Shown here: positions 38,415 to 47,156 of the stretch, in pieces
How the letters are laid out: each line of letters begins with the position of its first letter
How positions within the stretch are numbered: the stretch's first letter is position 1
Origin: Rhodopseudomonas faecalis
GTDB lineage: Bacteria; Pseudomonadota; Alphaproteobacteria; Rhizobiales; Xanthobacteraceae
Assembly: GCF_003217325.1 (NCBI RefSeq)
Contig: NZ_QJTI01000009.1
Coordinates: 89,563 to 153,562, forward strand
Direction of reading: 5' to 3'
Length of the DNA stretch: 64,000 bases
The notes under the pieces: generated by a model
Told to the model about the DNA's origin: nothing
What the model saw: only the letters and a program-made list of their open reading frames with translations
Database searches by the model: none
Translations under genes and position numbers: made by a program

Positions 38415-39172
38415 CCGTGCCACTGATCTTCCGCGACGTGACGCTCGGCTACGACCGCCACCCGGCCGTGCATCATTTGAGCGGCGCGATCGCCCCCGGC
38501 GCGCTGCTGGCGGTGGTCGGACCCAATGGCGCCGGCAAATCGACGCTGTTTCGCGGCGTTGTCGGTATTCTCAAACCACTGGCAGGGGTGATCGACCGCG
38601 GCGGGCTCGCGGTGCGCGATATCGCCTATCTGCCGCAGATTGCCGATCTCGACCGCAGCTTTCCGATCTCGGTATTCGATTTCGTCGGCACCGGCCTATG
38701 GCACCGCTGCGGGCTGTTTGGCGGCATCGGCCGCCGCGAGCGCGACGACATCATCCGGGCGCTGGCCGCGGTCGGCTTGCAGGGCTTTGAAAACCGCATC
38801 ATCGGCACGCTGTCCGGCGGCCAGACCCAGCGCATGCTGTTCGCGCGCACGCTGTTGCAGGACGCCGACGTGATCGTGCTCGACGAGCCGTTCAACGCCA
38901 TCGATGCCAAGACCACCGAGGACCTGCTCGAACTGGTGCGGCGCTGGCACGACGAAGGCCGCACCGTGCTGGCGGCGCTGCATGATTTCGACCTGGTGCG
39001 CGCGGCGTTTCCGGAAACGCTGCTGCTGGCGCGCAGCGTGGTGGCTTGGGGACCGACCAGGCAGACCCTGACCGACGCCAACCTGCAAGAGGCCCGGCGC
39101 ATGTGCGAAGCGTTCGACGACCAGGCAGCCGCCTGCGCCGGCGATCCGACCAATCGGCAGGCCGTATCATGA
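38411..39172 (+). CDS. znuC: Zinc ABC transporter ATP-binding protein
   Basis: 253 residues from the GTG at 38411. Walker A is GPNGAGKSTL, the ABC signature is LSGGQTQRMLFAR, Walker B is VIVLDEPFNAID and the H-loop is ALHDFD. The Q-loop LPQIADLDRSFPIS is typical of Zn/Mn-family ABC proteins. The start overlaps the small His-rich gene and the end overlaps znuB, both by 4 bp. Metal specificity is inferred from the Zur-like box and His-rich neighbours. AztA-type nomenclature is an alternative to ZnuC. Confidence 0.94.
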   Translation: MTVPLIFRDVTLGYDRHPAVHHLSGAIAPGALLAVVGPNGAGKSTLFRGVVGILKPLAGVIDRGGLAVRDIAYLPQIADLDRSFPISVFDFVGTGLWHRCGLFGGIGRRERDDIIRALAAVGLQGFENRIIGTLSGGQTQRMLFARTLLQDADVIVLDEPFNAIDAKTTEDLLELVRRWHDEGRTVLAALHDFDLVRAAFPETLLLARSVVAWGPTRQTLTDANLQEARRMCEAFDDQAAACAGDPTNRQAVS

Positions 39173-40044
39173 CCTGGCTGTATGACGCCCTGCTCGGCCC
39201 ATTCATCGAGTTCGAATTCATGCGCCGGGCTTTTGCCGGCCTGCTGGCGTTGGCGCTGGCCGGCGCGCCGATCGGCGTGTTCCTGATGCTGCGCCGGATG
39301 AGTCTGGCCGGCGACGCGATCGCGCACGCGATCCTGCCCGGCGCCGCGATCGGTTTTCTGATCTCGGGCCTCAGCCTGTTCGCGATGACCATCGGCGGCA
39401 TCGTGGCCGGCTTCGTGGTCGCGCTGCTGTCCGGGCTGGTGTCGCGTGTCACGCAGTTAAAAGAAGACGCCTCGCTCGCCGCCTTCTATCTGGTGTCGCT
39501 GGCGCTCGGCGTCACGATCGTTTCCTTGAAGGGCAGCAATATCGATCTGCTGCACGTGCTGTTCGGCAATATCCTGGCGCTCGATGACCCGACGCTGTTG
39601 GTGATCGCGTTCAACGCCACCCTGACCCTGATCGTGCTGGCGCTGATTTTTCGGCCGCTGGTGATCGAATGCGTCGACCCGTTGTTTCTGCGCACGGTCA
39701 GCCGCGCCGGTGGGCCGGCACACATGATCTTTCTCGGCCTGGTGGTGCTCAATCTGGTCAATGGTTTCCACGCGCTCGGCACCTTGCTGGCGGTCGGCCT
39801 GATGATCCTGCCGGCCGGCATCGCGCGCTTTTGGGCGCGCGACATCTCCGCGATGCTGGTGATCGCCAGCGCCAGCGCGCTGCTCTCCGGCTATGCCGGG
39901 CTGTTGCTGTCGTTTCACACTGAGGTGCCGGCTGGCCCCGCCATCATCCTCGCCAGCGCGCTGTTCTATCTGCTGTCGGTGTTGATCGGGCCGGTCGGCG
40001 GCCTGCTGCGCCGGCTGTTTCCCGGCCGCCATCTCGAAGCCTGA
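39169..40044 (+). CDS. znuB: Zinc ABC transporter permease
   Basis: 291 residues, about eight helices, ABC-3 family. It begins MTWLYDALLGPFIEFEFMRR, with GAPIGVFLMLRRMSLAGDAI and IAHAILPGAAIGF near residue 40-60, a signature of Zn/Mn permeases. ATG overlaps znuC stop as ATGA. ZnuA follows 12 bp downstream with AAAGGAG. AztB is an alternative name. Confidence 0.94.
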   Translation: MTWLYDALLGPFIEFEFMRRAFAGLLALALAGAPIGVFLMLRRMSLAGDAIAHAILPGAAIGFLISGLSLFAMTIGGIVAGFVVALLSGLVSRVTQLKEDASLAAFYLVSLALGVTIVSLKGSNIDLLHVLFGNILALDDPTLLVIAFNATLTLIVLALIFRPLVIECVDPLFLRTVSRAGGPAHMIFLGLVVLNLVNGFHALGTLLAVGLMILPAGIARFWARDISAMLVIASASALLSGYAGLLLSFHTEVPAGPAIILASALFYLLSVLIGPVGGLLRRLFPGRHLEA

Positions 40045-40055
40045 AAGGAGTCGCC

Positions 40056-40988
40056 ATGCGCCAGATCTGGATCGCCTTCGTTTTGCTCGCGCTGTCCCTC
40101 ATCTCGACCGCGCCGGCGCGCGCCCAAAACAAGATCGAGGTGGTCGCCAGCTTTACGATTCTGGCCGATCTGGTGCGCAACGTCGCCGGCGACCGGGCCC
40201 AGATCACCACGCTGATTGGCCCGGGCGGCGATGCCCATGTCTATACGCCCTCGCCTGCGGATGCGAAGCGCATCGCCGCCGCCAAACTGGTGATCGTCAA
40301 CGGCCTGGGCTTCGAGGGCTGGTTGCCGCGGCTGGTGAAATCATCCGGCAGCAAGGCCACGGTGATCGAAGCCAGCCGGGGCATCAAGCCGCTTGAGGCC
40401 GCGGACTCTGATCACGATCACAAGGATCACAACCACGGCAAGGCCCACACTCATGACGCGCCATTCGACCCGCATGCCTGGCAGTCGGTTGCCAACGTCA
40501 AGGTCTATGTCGGCAACATCCGTGATGCACTCGCCGCGGCCGATCCGGATGGCGCCGCGCTCTATGCCGCCAATGCCGCCGATTATCTCGGCAAGCTCGA
40601 CGCGCTCGACGGCGAGATCCGGGCCGCGATCGCCAAGATCCCCGCGCAGCGCCGCAAGGTGATCTCGACCCACGACGCGTTCAGCTATTTCGCCGATGCC
40701 TATGGCATCGCCTTCATCGCCCCGCAGGGCGTTTCCACCGATGCCGAGGCCAGCGCCCGCGCCGTCGCCCGGATCATCAAGCAGATCAAGGCCGAAGCCA
40801 TTCCGGCGGTATTCATCGAGACCATCACCGACCCGCGGCTGATGCGCCGGATCGCCGCCGAGACCGGCGCCAAGATCGGCGGCGCGCTGTATTCCGACAG
40901 CCTGACCGATGAAAACGGCGAAGCGCCCACTTACATTGCCATGGTCCGCCACAATATAAAGGCGCTGACAAGCGCGCTGGGCAACTAG
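40056..40988 (+). CDS. znuA: Zinc-binding periplasmic protein
   Basis: 310-residue cluster A-I solute-binding protein. Signal peptide about 1-23 (LLALSLISTAPARAQ). Metal ligands: DAHVYTPSP (His 61), FDPHAWQS (about 140), STHDAFSYF and YSDSLTDE. A His-rich loop DHDHKDHNHGKAHTHD lies at about 119-134, the hallmark of zinc rather than manganese proteins. AAAGGAG precedes ATG 40056. Works with ZnuBC; AztC is an alternative assignment but its partner AztD is not seen. Confidence 0.94.
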   Translation: MRQIWIAFVLLALSLISTAPARAQNKIEVVASFTILADLVRNVAGDRAQITTLIGPGGDAHVYTPSPADAKRIAAAKLVIVNGLGFEGWLPRLVKSSGSKATVIEASRGIKPLEAADSDHDHKDHNHGKAHTHDAPFDPHAWQSVANVKVYVGNIRDALAAADPDGAALYAANAADYLGKLDALDGEIRAAIAKIPAQRRKVISTHDAFSYFADAYGIAFIAPQGVSTDAEASARAVARIIKQIKAEAIPAVFIETITDPRLMRRIAAETGAKIGGALYSDSLTDENGEAPTYIAMVRHNIKALTSALGN

Positions 40989-41123
40989 CGCGCTTCCGTT
41001 CCGGTCCCTCGGGCTGCCCTTGCACGGGCGCTCCGCTGGACCTCACCCGTTCGACCCTGGTGTCAGGCGCGGCGCGCAAATGCGTTCCCGATGGAGCCGG
41101 GGTGTGCCTGGAGAAGCAGCCCG

Positions 41124-42185
41124 ATGTCGTCACCCGCGTCCGAAAAAATCCCTGTCACCGTGCTCACCGGCTATCTCGGCGCCGGCAAGACCACCCTGCT
41201 GAACCGGATTCTTTCGGAAAACCATGGCAAGAAATACGCGGTGATCGTCAACGAATTCGGCGAGATCGGCATCGACAACGATCTGATCATCGGCGCCGAT
41301 GAAGAAGTGTTCGAAATGAACAACGGCTGCATCTGCTGCACGGTGCGCGGCGATCTGGTGCGGATTCTCGGCGGCCTGATGAAGCGGCGCGGCAAATTCG
41401 ACGCCATCATCGTCGAGACCACCGGCCTTGCTGATCCGGCGCCGGTAGCACAGACCTTCTTTGTCGACGAGGACGTGCAGAACAACGCCCGGCTCGACGC
41501 CGTGGTCACGGTGGCCGATTCCAAATGGCTCAGCGACCGGCTGAAAGACGCGCCGGAAGCCAAGAACCAGATCGCCTTCGCCGACGTGATCATACTCAAC
41601 AAGACTGACCTCGTGACGCCGGCCGAACTCGCCGAAGTGGAAGCGCGGATTCGCGGCATCAACCCCTATGCCCATCTGCATCGCACCGAGCGTTGCCAGG
41701 TGGCGCTGGCCGACGTGCTCGACCGCGGCGCCTTCGATCTCGACCGCATTCTGGAGATCGAGCCGGAATTCCTCGAAAGCGGCGATGATCACGATCATGA
41801 TCACGAGCATTGCCACGACCCGCATTGCGGCCATGACCATCACCATGGCGATCACCACGGCCATGGCCTCAAGCACTATCATGACGAGCATATGCAATCG
41901 CTGGCGCTATCCAGCGACAAGCCGCTCGATCCGAAGAAATTCATGCCCTGGCTGCAGCAACTGGTCGCGACCGAGGGCCAGAAGATCCTGCGCTCCAAGG
42001 GCATCCTGGCGTTTTCCGACGACGACGACCGCTACGTGTTTCAAGGCGTGCATATGATGCTGGAAGGCGATCATCAGCGCCCGTGGCGCGAGGACGAGCC
42101 GCGGCTTAGCCGCGTGGTGTTCATCGGTCGCGATCTGCCCGAACAGGCGATCCGCGACGGCTTTGACAAGTGTATCGCCGCATGA
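41124..42185 (+). CDS. COG0523 G3E GTPase, zinc-type, with His-rich insertion
   Basis: 353 residues. P-loop GYLGAGKTTLL (about 16-26), the metal motif CICC within GCICCTVRGD (about 68-77), ETTGLADPAP (switch), and NKTD for guanine recognition. A histidine cluster lies at about 221-256 (DHDHDHEHCHDPHCGHDHHH and onward), then the CobW C-terminal domain. Family members act as zinc metallochaperones in zinc limitation (ZigA, ZNG1/ZagA). ATG at 41124; an in-frame upstream start at 41091 is unlikely. It follows znuA by 135 bp and overlaps the WD40 gene by 4 bp. Confidence 0.93.
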   Translation: MSSPASEKIPVTVLTGYLGAGKTTLLNRILSENHGKKYAVIVNEFGEIGIDNDLIIGADEEVFEMNNGCICCTVRGDLVRILGGLMKRRGKFDAIIVETTGLADPAPVAQTFFVDEDVQNNARLDAVVTVADSKWLSDRLKDAPEAKNQIAFADVIILNKTDLVTPAELAEVEARIRGINPYAHLHRTERCQVALADVLDRGAFDLDRILEIEPEFLESGDDHDHDHEHCHDPHCGHDHHHGDHHGHGLKHYHDEHMQSLALSSDKPLDPKKFMPWLQQLVATEGQKILRSKGILAFSDDDDRYVFQGVHMMLEGDHQRPWREDEPRLSRVVFIGRDLPEQAIRDGFDKCIAA

Positions 42186-43201
42186 CCAGCGACATCCAGC
42201 CCGGCGACGCCGAAGCCTCGATCCCCTCGGTCACCGCACGCGTCCATAAATTCGCGCTCGGCGCCCCAGCCGCGTCCGCATTCTTCCTCGGCGACACGCT
42301 GGCGGTGGTCGGCACCGAGGAAGCCGTCACGCTGATCCGCGGTCTTGATCAGACCGAGCGGATCGAGGTCGCGTTCGGCGCCATTCTGTGCGCCGCCAGC
42401 GACGGAAAGCGTCTTCTGACTGGCGGCGATGACGGCAAGGTCACCGCGATCGATGCCAGCGGCACCGCCACCACGATCGCCACCGACGCCAAGCGGCGCT
42501 GGATCGACAATGTCGCGCTGCATCCCGAGGGCGCGGTCGCCTGGTCGGCCGGCAAAACCGCGTTCGTCCGCACGCCTAAGGGCGAGGAAAAGAGCTTCGA
42601 CGTGCCCTCCACGGTCGGCGGGCTTGCTTTCGCACCGAAAGGACTGCGGCTCGCGATCGCGCATTACAACGGCGTGACGCTGTGGTTTCCCAATATGGCG
42701 GCCAAGCCGGACGTGCTGGAATGGGCCGGCTCGCATCTTGGCGTGATGTTCAGCGCCGACAACCGCTTCCTGATCACCGCGATGCACGAGCCGGCGCTGC
42801 ACGGCTGGCGGCTTTCCGATGGCCAGCACATGCGCATGACCGGCTATCCCGGCCGGGTGCGCTCGATGGCCTGGACCGTGGGCGGCAAGGGGCTGGCGAC
42901 CTCGGGCGCGGATGCGGTGATCATCTGGCCGTTCGCGACCAAGGACGGGCCGATGGGCAAACAGCCGGCGATGCTGGCGCCACTGCAGGCGCGCGTCACC
43001 GCGGTGGCTTGCGATGCCAACGCCGAGGTGCTGGCGTGTGGCTATAGCAACGGCGTGGTGATGATGGTGCGCATTGGCGACGGCGCCGAGATTCTGGTGC
43101 GCGGCGAAGGCAGCCCGGTGGCCGCGGTGGCCTGGGCCGCGGATGGCGAGACGCTCGCCTATGCCTGCGAGGACGGCGAGGTCGGGGTTTTGCCACTATA
43201 G
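42182..43201 (+). CDS. Cytoplasmic WD40 repeat protein coupled to the GTPase
   Basis: 339 residues forming a predicted beta-propeller; repeat blades end in WD/W-like units (for example RSMAWTVGGKGLATSG, TAVACDANAEVLACGY and AVAWAADGETLAYACEDGE). There is no signal peptide or membrane helix. The ATG at 42182 overlaps the GTPase stop as ATGA, so synthesis is linked. AztD, a periplasmic zinc chaperone of other zinc systems, is also a propeller but is exported; this protein is not. Partner or client in zinc delivery is an inference. Function not established. Confidence 0.85.
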   Translation: MTSDIQPGDAEASIPSVTARVHKFALGAPAASAFFLGDTLAVVGTEEAVTLIRGLDQTERIEVAFGAILCAASDGKRLLTGGDDGKVTAIDASGTATTIATDAKRRWIDNVALHPEGAVAWSAGKTAFVRTPKGEEKSFDVPSTVGGLAFAPKGLRLAIAHYNGVTLWFPNMAAKPDVLEWAGSHLGVMFSADNRFLITAMHEPALHGWRLSDGQHMRMTGYPGRVRSMAWTVGGKGLATSGADAVIIWPFATKDGPMGKQPAMLAPLQARVTAVACDANAEVLACGYSNGVVMMVRIGDGAEILVRGEGSPVAAVAWAADGETLAYACEDGEVGVLPL

Positions 43202-43250
43202 GTTGGGTCTGACGTTCCAACGTCATCGCTGAGCGACTATCATCGTCACC

Positions 43251-43973
43251 ATGCGATTCCTGACAACCTTCCAGGCCTTCGATTTTCTCGACACGCTGCT
43301 CAGCCTGACCGTCGCCTTCGTGCTCGGCATGCTGATCGGCGCCGAGCGCCAATACCGGCTGCGCACCGCGGGGCTGCGCACCAATGTGCTGGTCGCAACC
43401 GCGTCGGCGGCGTTTGTCGATCTCGCCATGCATCTCAAAGGCGCCGAGGGCGCCGTGCATGTCATGGCCTATGTGGTGTCGGGCGTCGGCTTTCTCGGCG
43501 CCGGCGTCATCATGAAGGAAGGCATGAATGTGCGCGGTCTCAACACCGCCGCCACATTGTGGAGTTCGGCGGCGGTCGGCTGCTGCGCCGGCGCCGACAT
43601 GGTGGCGCAAGCCTGCGCGCTCACCGTATTCGTGATTGCCGGCAACACGCTGCTGCGGCCGCTGGTCAACGCCATCAACCGCCAGCCCTTCGACGAAAAA
43701 TCCTCCGAGGCGACCTATTCGGTGCGCCTCACCGCCGACGGCAGGCTTGCCGACACTTTGCGCGACCAACTGGTCGACCGCCTTGAAGCGGCCAATTATC
43801 CGGTCGCCGATATCGAGGTCGAAACGCCCGAACATGCCGAAGACAAGGCGGAGATCGTCGCCACGCTGGTCGCGACCGCCATTGATCCCAAAGAATTGGA
43901 TATCGTGGTCGCCGATCTGTCGAAATGTTCTGGTGTGACTTACGCCACCTGGGAAAGCAGCACCAAGGATTAG
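43251..43973 (+). CDS. MgtC/SapB family membrane protein
   Basis: 240 residues. N-terminal MgtC domain with four helices: the motif GMLIGAERQYR (about 25-35) followed by GLRTNVLVATASA, GVGFLGAGVIMKEG and NTAATLWSSAAVGCCAG. A C-terminal ACT-like cytoplasmic domain (about 150-240) follows. MgtC proteins affect Mg2+ homeostasis and ATP synthase in other bacteria. It lies 49 bp after the WD40 gene and may belong to the same operon, but there is no zinc link in its sequence. Confidence 0.92.
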   Translation: MRFLTTFQAFDFLDTLLSLTVAFVLGMLIGAERQYRLRTAGLRTNVLVATASAAFVDLAMHLKGAEGAVHVMAYVVSGVGFLGAGVIMKEGMNVRGLNTAATLWSSAAVGCCAGADMVAQACALTVFVIAGNTLLRPLVNAINRQPFDEKSSEATYSVRLTADGRLADTLRDQLVDRLEAANYPVADIEVETPEHAEDKAEIVATLVATAIDPKELDIVVADLSKCSGVTYATWESSTKD

Positions 43974-44035
43974 CGTTCAGCGGGGAACCGCCGCCGCGTC
44001 CGGGCCGTTAACACCAGCAACACCAGGAGACCCTC

Positions 44036-44356
44036 ATGGCCACACGCAGCCTGAAACGCGAAAGCCTGATTGCCAGCCTGCTGATACTGGGCGGCGTCGG
44101 CCTGTGCGCGCTCGCTTTGTTCATGATGCGCGAGCCGCCGCGCGTGATGCAGGCCACGCCGCCACTGCAATCGACGCCGGACGCCGACAGCAAACCGGCA
44201 GCGCCCGCGCCCACGCCGCCGGCCTTGACCCGTCCGAGCGCGATCCCGCCCGAGCCGGCCCGCCCCGACACCGATGCGCAGAACCTTGGCGCACAGCCGG
44301 CCCTGCCGCCCGCGCCCGCGGAGAAAGTCGGCGAGCCCGTGCGGCCGAATAACTGA
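44036..44356 (+). CDS. Small Pro-rich membrane protein, unknown function
   Basis: 106 residues. A basic N-terminus (ATRSLKRES), one membrane helix (LIASLLILGGVGLCALALFM, about 11-30) and a Pro/Ala-rich, disordered periplasmic tail. CAGGAGACC lies 6 bases before ATG 44036. No family is recognised. Co-directional with mgtC, 62 bp away, and followed by a repeat copy; could be the last gene of the transcript. Confidence 0.7.
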   Translation: MATRSLKRESLIASLLILGGVGLCALALFMMREPPRVMQATPPLQSTPDADSKPAAPAPTPPALTRPSAIPPEPARPDTDAQNLGAQPALPPAPAEKVGEPVRPNN

Positions 44357-44373
44357 TTAGCAGCCTACTTGCT

Positions 44374-44464
44374 CGTCATGGCCGGGCTCGTCCCGGCCAT
44401 CCACGTCTTTGAACCTGCTCCGCTGGTAAGACGTGGATCCCCGCGACGAGCGCGGGGATGACGG
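44374..44464. repeat. 91-bp palindromic intergenic repeat, copy 4
   Basis: Same orientation as copy 3: CGTCATGGCCGGGCTCGTCC left, CCCGCGACGAGCGCGGGGAT-GACGG right, with CCACGTCTT / AAGACGTGG as inner arms. Between convergent genes. Confidence 0.9.
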
Positions 44465-44493
44465 ACATTGATTTTTGCTTCTTCACTCTCCCA

Positions 44494-44536
44494 AAACAAA
44501 AGGGCCGCCAGCAGCCAGGCTGCTCGCGGCCCTCTT
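44494..44536 (-). terminator. Intrinsic terminator of the homospermidine synthase gene
   Basis: On the minus strand GAGGGCCGCGAGCAGCC pairs with GGCTGCTGGCGGCCC and ends in TTTTGTTTTGGG. It is a long, strong hairpin 49 bp after the stop. Confidence 0.9.
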
Positions 44537-44584
44537 GATAGTTGGCGCCGGGATGCCGGTGGCATCCCGGTCAACCGATGACGC

Positions 44585-46021
44585 TTAGCGCACCAGCACG
44601 TTGCGGAACTGCCACGGATCGGAGGTGTCGATGTCCTCCGGGAACAGGCCCGGACGATCGGCGAGCGGCGTCCAATCGGTGTAGTAGCCCTTCACCGGGC
44701 CGAGATACGGCTTCTGCACTTCCAGGCAGCGGCGGAAGTCCACTTCGTCGGCCTCGACAATGCCGGCTTCCGGATTTTCCAGCGCCCACACCATGCCGGC
44801 CAGCACCGCCGACGACACCTGCAGGCCGGTCGCGTTCTGATAGGGGGCAACGCGCCTCGCTTCTTCGATCGAGAGCTGCGAGCCGTACCAGTAAGCGTTC
44901 TTGGCGTGGCCGTAGATCAGCACGCCGAGTTCGTCGATGCCGTCAACGATCTCGTTCTCGTCCAGAATGTGCCACTTCGGCTGCATCTTGCCTTCGGCGC
45001 CGAACATCTCGAGCATCGACAGCACCGCGTCGTTGGCCGGATGATAGGCGTAGTGGCAGGTCGGCCGGTAAACTACCTTGTCGCCGTCGCGCACCGTGAA
45101 GTAGTCCGCGATCGAGATCGACTCGTTATGGGTCACCAAGAGGCCGTACTGCGCGCCCGGGGTCGGGCACCAGGTGCGAACGCGGGTATTGCCGCCCGGC
45201 TGCAGCAGATAGATCGCGGCGCCGCAGCCTTCGCTGTGAGTGCGGCCATTGTCCGGCATCCACTTCTCATGGGTACCCCAGCCGAGTTCGGACGGCTGCA
45301 GGCCTTCCGACACAAAACCTTCCACCGACCAAGTGTTGACGAACACGTTCATCGGCTTCGGGTTCTTCGAGCGCTGGGTGTCGCGCTCGGCGATATGGAT
45401 ACCCTTGACGCCGAGCTTGTGCGCCAGTTCCGCCCAGCCTTCGCGGCTCTTGGGCTCGTTGAACGGGGTGTTGGTATCACGGGCGATGTCGATCAACGCT
45501 TGCTTGACGAACCACGACACCATGCCGGGGTTGGCGCCGCAGGTCGACACCGCGGTGGTGCCGCCCGGGTTCTTGCGCTTGGCGGCGAGCAGGGTCTCGC
45601 GCAGCGCGTAGTTGGAGCGCTTCTCCGGGCCGGCCGACTTGTCGAAGTAGAAGCCGAGCCAGGGCTCGACCACCGTGTCGATATACAGCGAGCCGATCTC
45701 GCGGCACATCGTCATCAGGTCGACCGAGCCGGTATCAACCGACAGGTTGACGCAAAAGCCCTGGCCGCCGCCTTCGGTGAGCAACGGCACCAGCAGATCG
45801 CGGTAGTTGTCCTTGGTCACCGCCTGCTTGATGAAGCGCACGCCGTGCTTACGGGCCAGTTCGTCGTCGGCTTGCGGGTCGATAATCACGAAACGCGACT
45901 TGTCGTACTCGAAATGCCGCTCGATCAGCGGCAGCGTGCCTTTGCCGATCGAGCCGAAACCGATCATCACGATGGGGCCGCTGATGCGCGCGTGAATGGG
46001 CGGATTGGCTGAAGAAGACAT
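44585..46021 (-). CDS. hss: Homospermidine synthase
   Basis: 478 residues, the size of the Blastochloris viridis enzyme. NAD-binding GPIVMIGFGSIGKGTLPLIE at about 14-33, catalytic regions VVEPWLGFYFDK, GANPGMVSWFVKQAL, HIAERDTQRSKNPKP and CHYAYHPANDAVLSM. It makes sym-homospermidine from two putrescines via an NAD+-dependent oxidation. ATG at 46021. It is the last gene of a minus-strand run that begins with ornithine decarboxylase, the putrescine source. Identification is firm; saccharopine-dehydrogenase-like proteins are more distant. Confidence 0.95.
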   Translation of the reverse strand: MSSSANPPIHARISGPIVMIGFGSIGKGTLPLIERHFEYDKSRFVIIDPQADDELARKHGVRFIKQAVTKDNYRDLLVPLLTEGGGQGFCVNLSVDTGSVDLMTMCREIGSLYIDTVVEPWLGFYFDKSAGPEKRSNYALRETLLAAKRKNPGGTTAVSTCGANPGMVSWFVKQALIDIARDTNTPFNEPKSREGWAELAHKLGVKGIHIAERDTQRSKNPKPMNVFVNTWSVEGFVSEGLQPSELGWGTHEKWMPDNGRTHSEGCGAAIYLLQPGGNTRVRTWCPTPGAQYGLLVTHNESISIADYFTVRDGDKVVYRPTCHYAYHPANDAVLSMLEMFGAEGKMQPKWHILDENEIVDGIDELGVLIYGHAKNAYWYGSQLSIEEARRVAPYQNATGLQVSSAVLAGMVWALENPEAGIVEADEVDFRRCLEVQKPYLGPVKGYYTDWTPLADRPGLFPEDIDTSDPWQFRNVLVR

Positions 46022-46133
46022 GGGATTGTAACTCCGGATGGGTGGAAACGAACGTAGGACTACGTTCGGGGAGAGAGACGAAACTTGCCGGCACGCTGCG
46101 TGTTGCAGCGCGCCCCTTGGCACACCGGGTAGG

Positions 46134-46541
46134 TCAGGCCGGTCCGCTGACCTCGAGCACGGTGAGCGACTTCACGCCGCCGGTCGGGGTCCCGAATTCG
46201 ATGGTCTGACCGGCAGCCAGCCCTATAAGGGCCGCGCCGATCGGAGTCAGCACCGAAATTCGGCCAGCGTCGATGTCAGCGGCATTGGGATACACCAGGG
46301 TGACGCGCTTCTGCTGGCCGGTTGCGTCGTCGCGGAACACCACTTCGGATTCCATGCACACGATACCGGCAAGCTCGGTGTCGGGCACGACGGTCGCGCG
46401 ATCGATCTCACGCGCCAAAAACTCCGCGACCGGCGAGGTGTCGGCAGCGGCTTCGGCGAGCTGACCGAGCCGGTCGCAATCCTGCTGCCGCAGCTTGAGG
46501 GGCGGAAGTTCCTTACGGGGCGCCTTGATCTGATGGATCAT
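46134..46541 (-). CDS. Rnk-like GreA/GreB-type C-terminal domain protein
   Basis: 135 residues (143 if ATG 46565 is used). Short N-terminal helical part (PPLKLRQQDCDRLGQLAEAA) instead of the long GreA coiled coil, then the FKBP-like C-terminal domain: RVTLVYPNAADIDAGRISVL, TPIGAALIGLAAGQTIEF and a terminal LTVLEVSGPA. Rnk is described as a nucleoside diphosphate kinase regulator and RNA polymerase binder that competes with Gre factors. It lies between the Rid gene and hss, co-directional. Function in polyamine biology is not established. Confidence 0.88.
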   Translation of the reverse strand: MIHQIKAPRKELPPLKLRQQDCDRLGQLAEAAADTSPVAEFLAREIDRATVVPDTELAGIVCMESEVVFRDDATGQQKRVTLVYPNAADIDAGRISVLTPIGAALIGLAAGQTIEFGTPTGGVKSLTVLEVSGPA

Positions 46542-46640
46542 GATTTCCCAGTCTTCGGTTGGCATGCGCGCGGCGCGCGCATGGAGGTGGACACAAAGCA
46601 AACGGTCGTCCCACGGCCGGGCCGCGGGACGCCGCGCTCA

Positions 46641-47024
46641 TCAACGACGCTTCGCCGTGACTTCGATTTCGACCTTCATCTCGGGCTTATACAGCCCGGC
46701 GACCACCAGTAGCGTCGCTGCCGGGCGGATTTCGCCGAGCACTTCGCCGCACACCGCGAATACGGCGTCGGCATCGGCGGCATCGGTGATGTAGTAGGTG
46801 GCCCGCACCAGGTCGCTCATCGAAAAGCCCGCCTGCTGCAAAGCCCCCTCGATGGTTTTGAAGCAGTTGCGTGTCTGCGCCGTGACATCGGCCGGCAGGG
46901 TCATGGTGGTGTAGTCGTAGCCGGTGGTTCCGGACACGAAGGCGAAATCGCCATCCACCACCGCGCGGCTATAGCCGGCGGTCTTTTCAAAGGGCGAACC
47001 GGATGAAATCAACTGGCGGGACAT
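46641..47024 (-). CDS. RidA/YjgF/YER057c family protein lacking the catalytic arginine
   Basis: 127 residues, normal length: SRQLISSGSPFEKTAGYSRA, FVSGTTGYDYTTM, ATYYITDAADADAVF and KVEIEVTAKRR. At the place of the RidA PARS motif, whose arginine binds the carboxylate of imine/enamine substrates, the sequence is RPAATLLVV, so the key Arg is replaced. This places it in a Rid subfamily other than RidA proper. ATG at 47024. Clearing reactive intermediates from the nearby PLP decarboxylase would be the natural guess, but the missing Arg weakens it. Confidence 0.88.
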   Translation of the reverse strand: MSRQLISSGSPFEKTAGYSRAVVDGDFAFVSGTTGYDYTTMTLPADVTAQTRNCFKTIEGALQQAGFSMSDLVRATYYITDAADADAVFAVCGEVLGEIRPAATLLVVAGLYKPEMKVEIEVTAKRR

Positions 47025-47156
47025 GAGAGACTTTTTCCAAGTTAAGCGCATCGATCCGATGCGGGAGTGAAGATGTTGCGCCTATTTCAGCAGCACAAAC
47101 TAGTTTAACCGCGCCCGCTGCAGCGGGCGCGGCAGTAAGGCTCTTAGCAGGGAAAA

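Noticed and set aside
42182..43201. AztD periplasmic zinc chaperone
   Set aside because: The propeller fold and zinc context are suggestive, but there is no signal peptide and it is coupled to a cytosolic GTPase.
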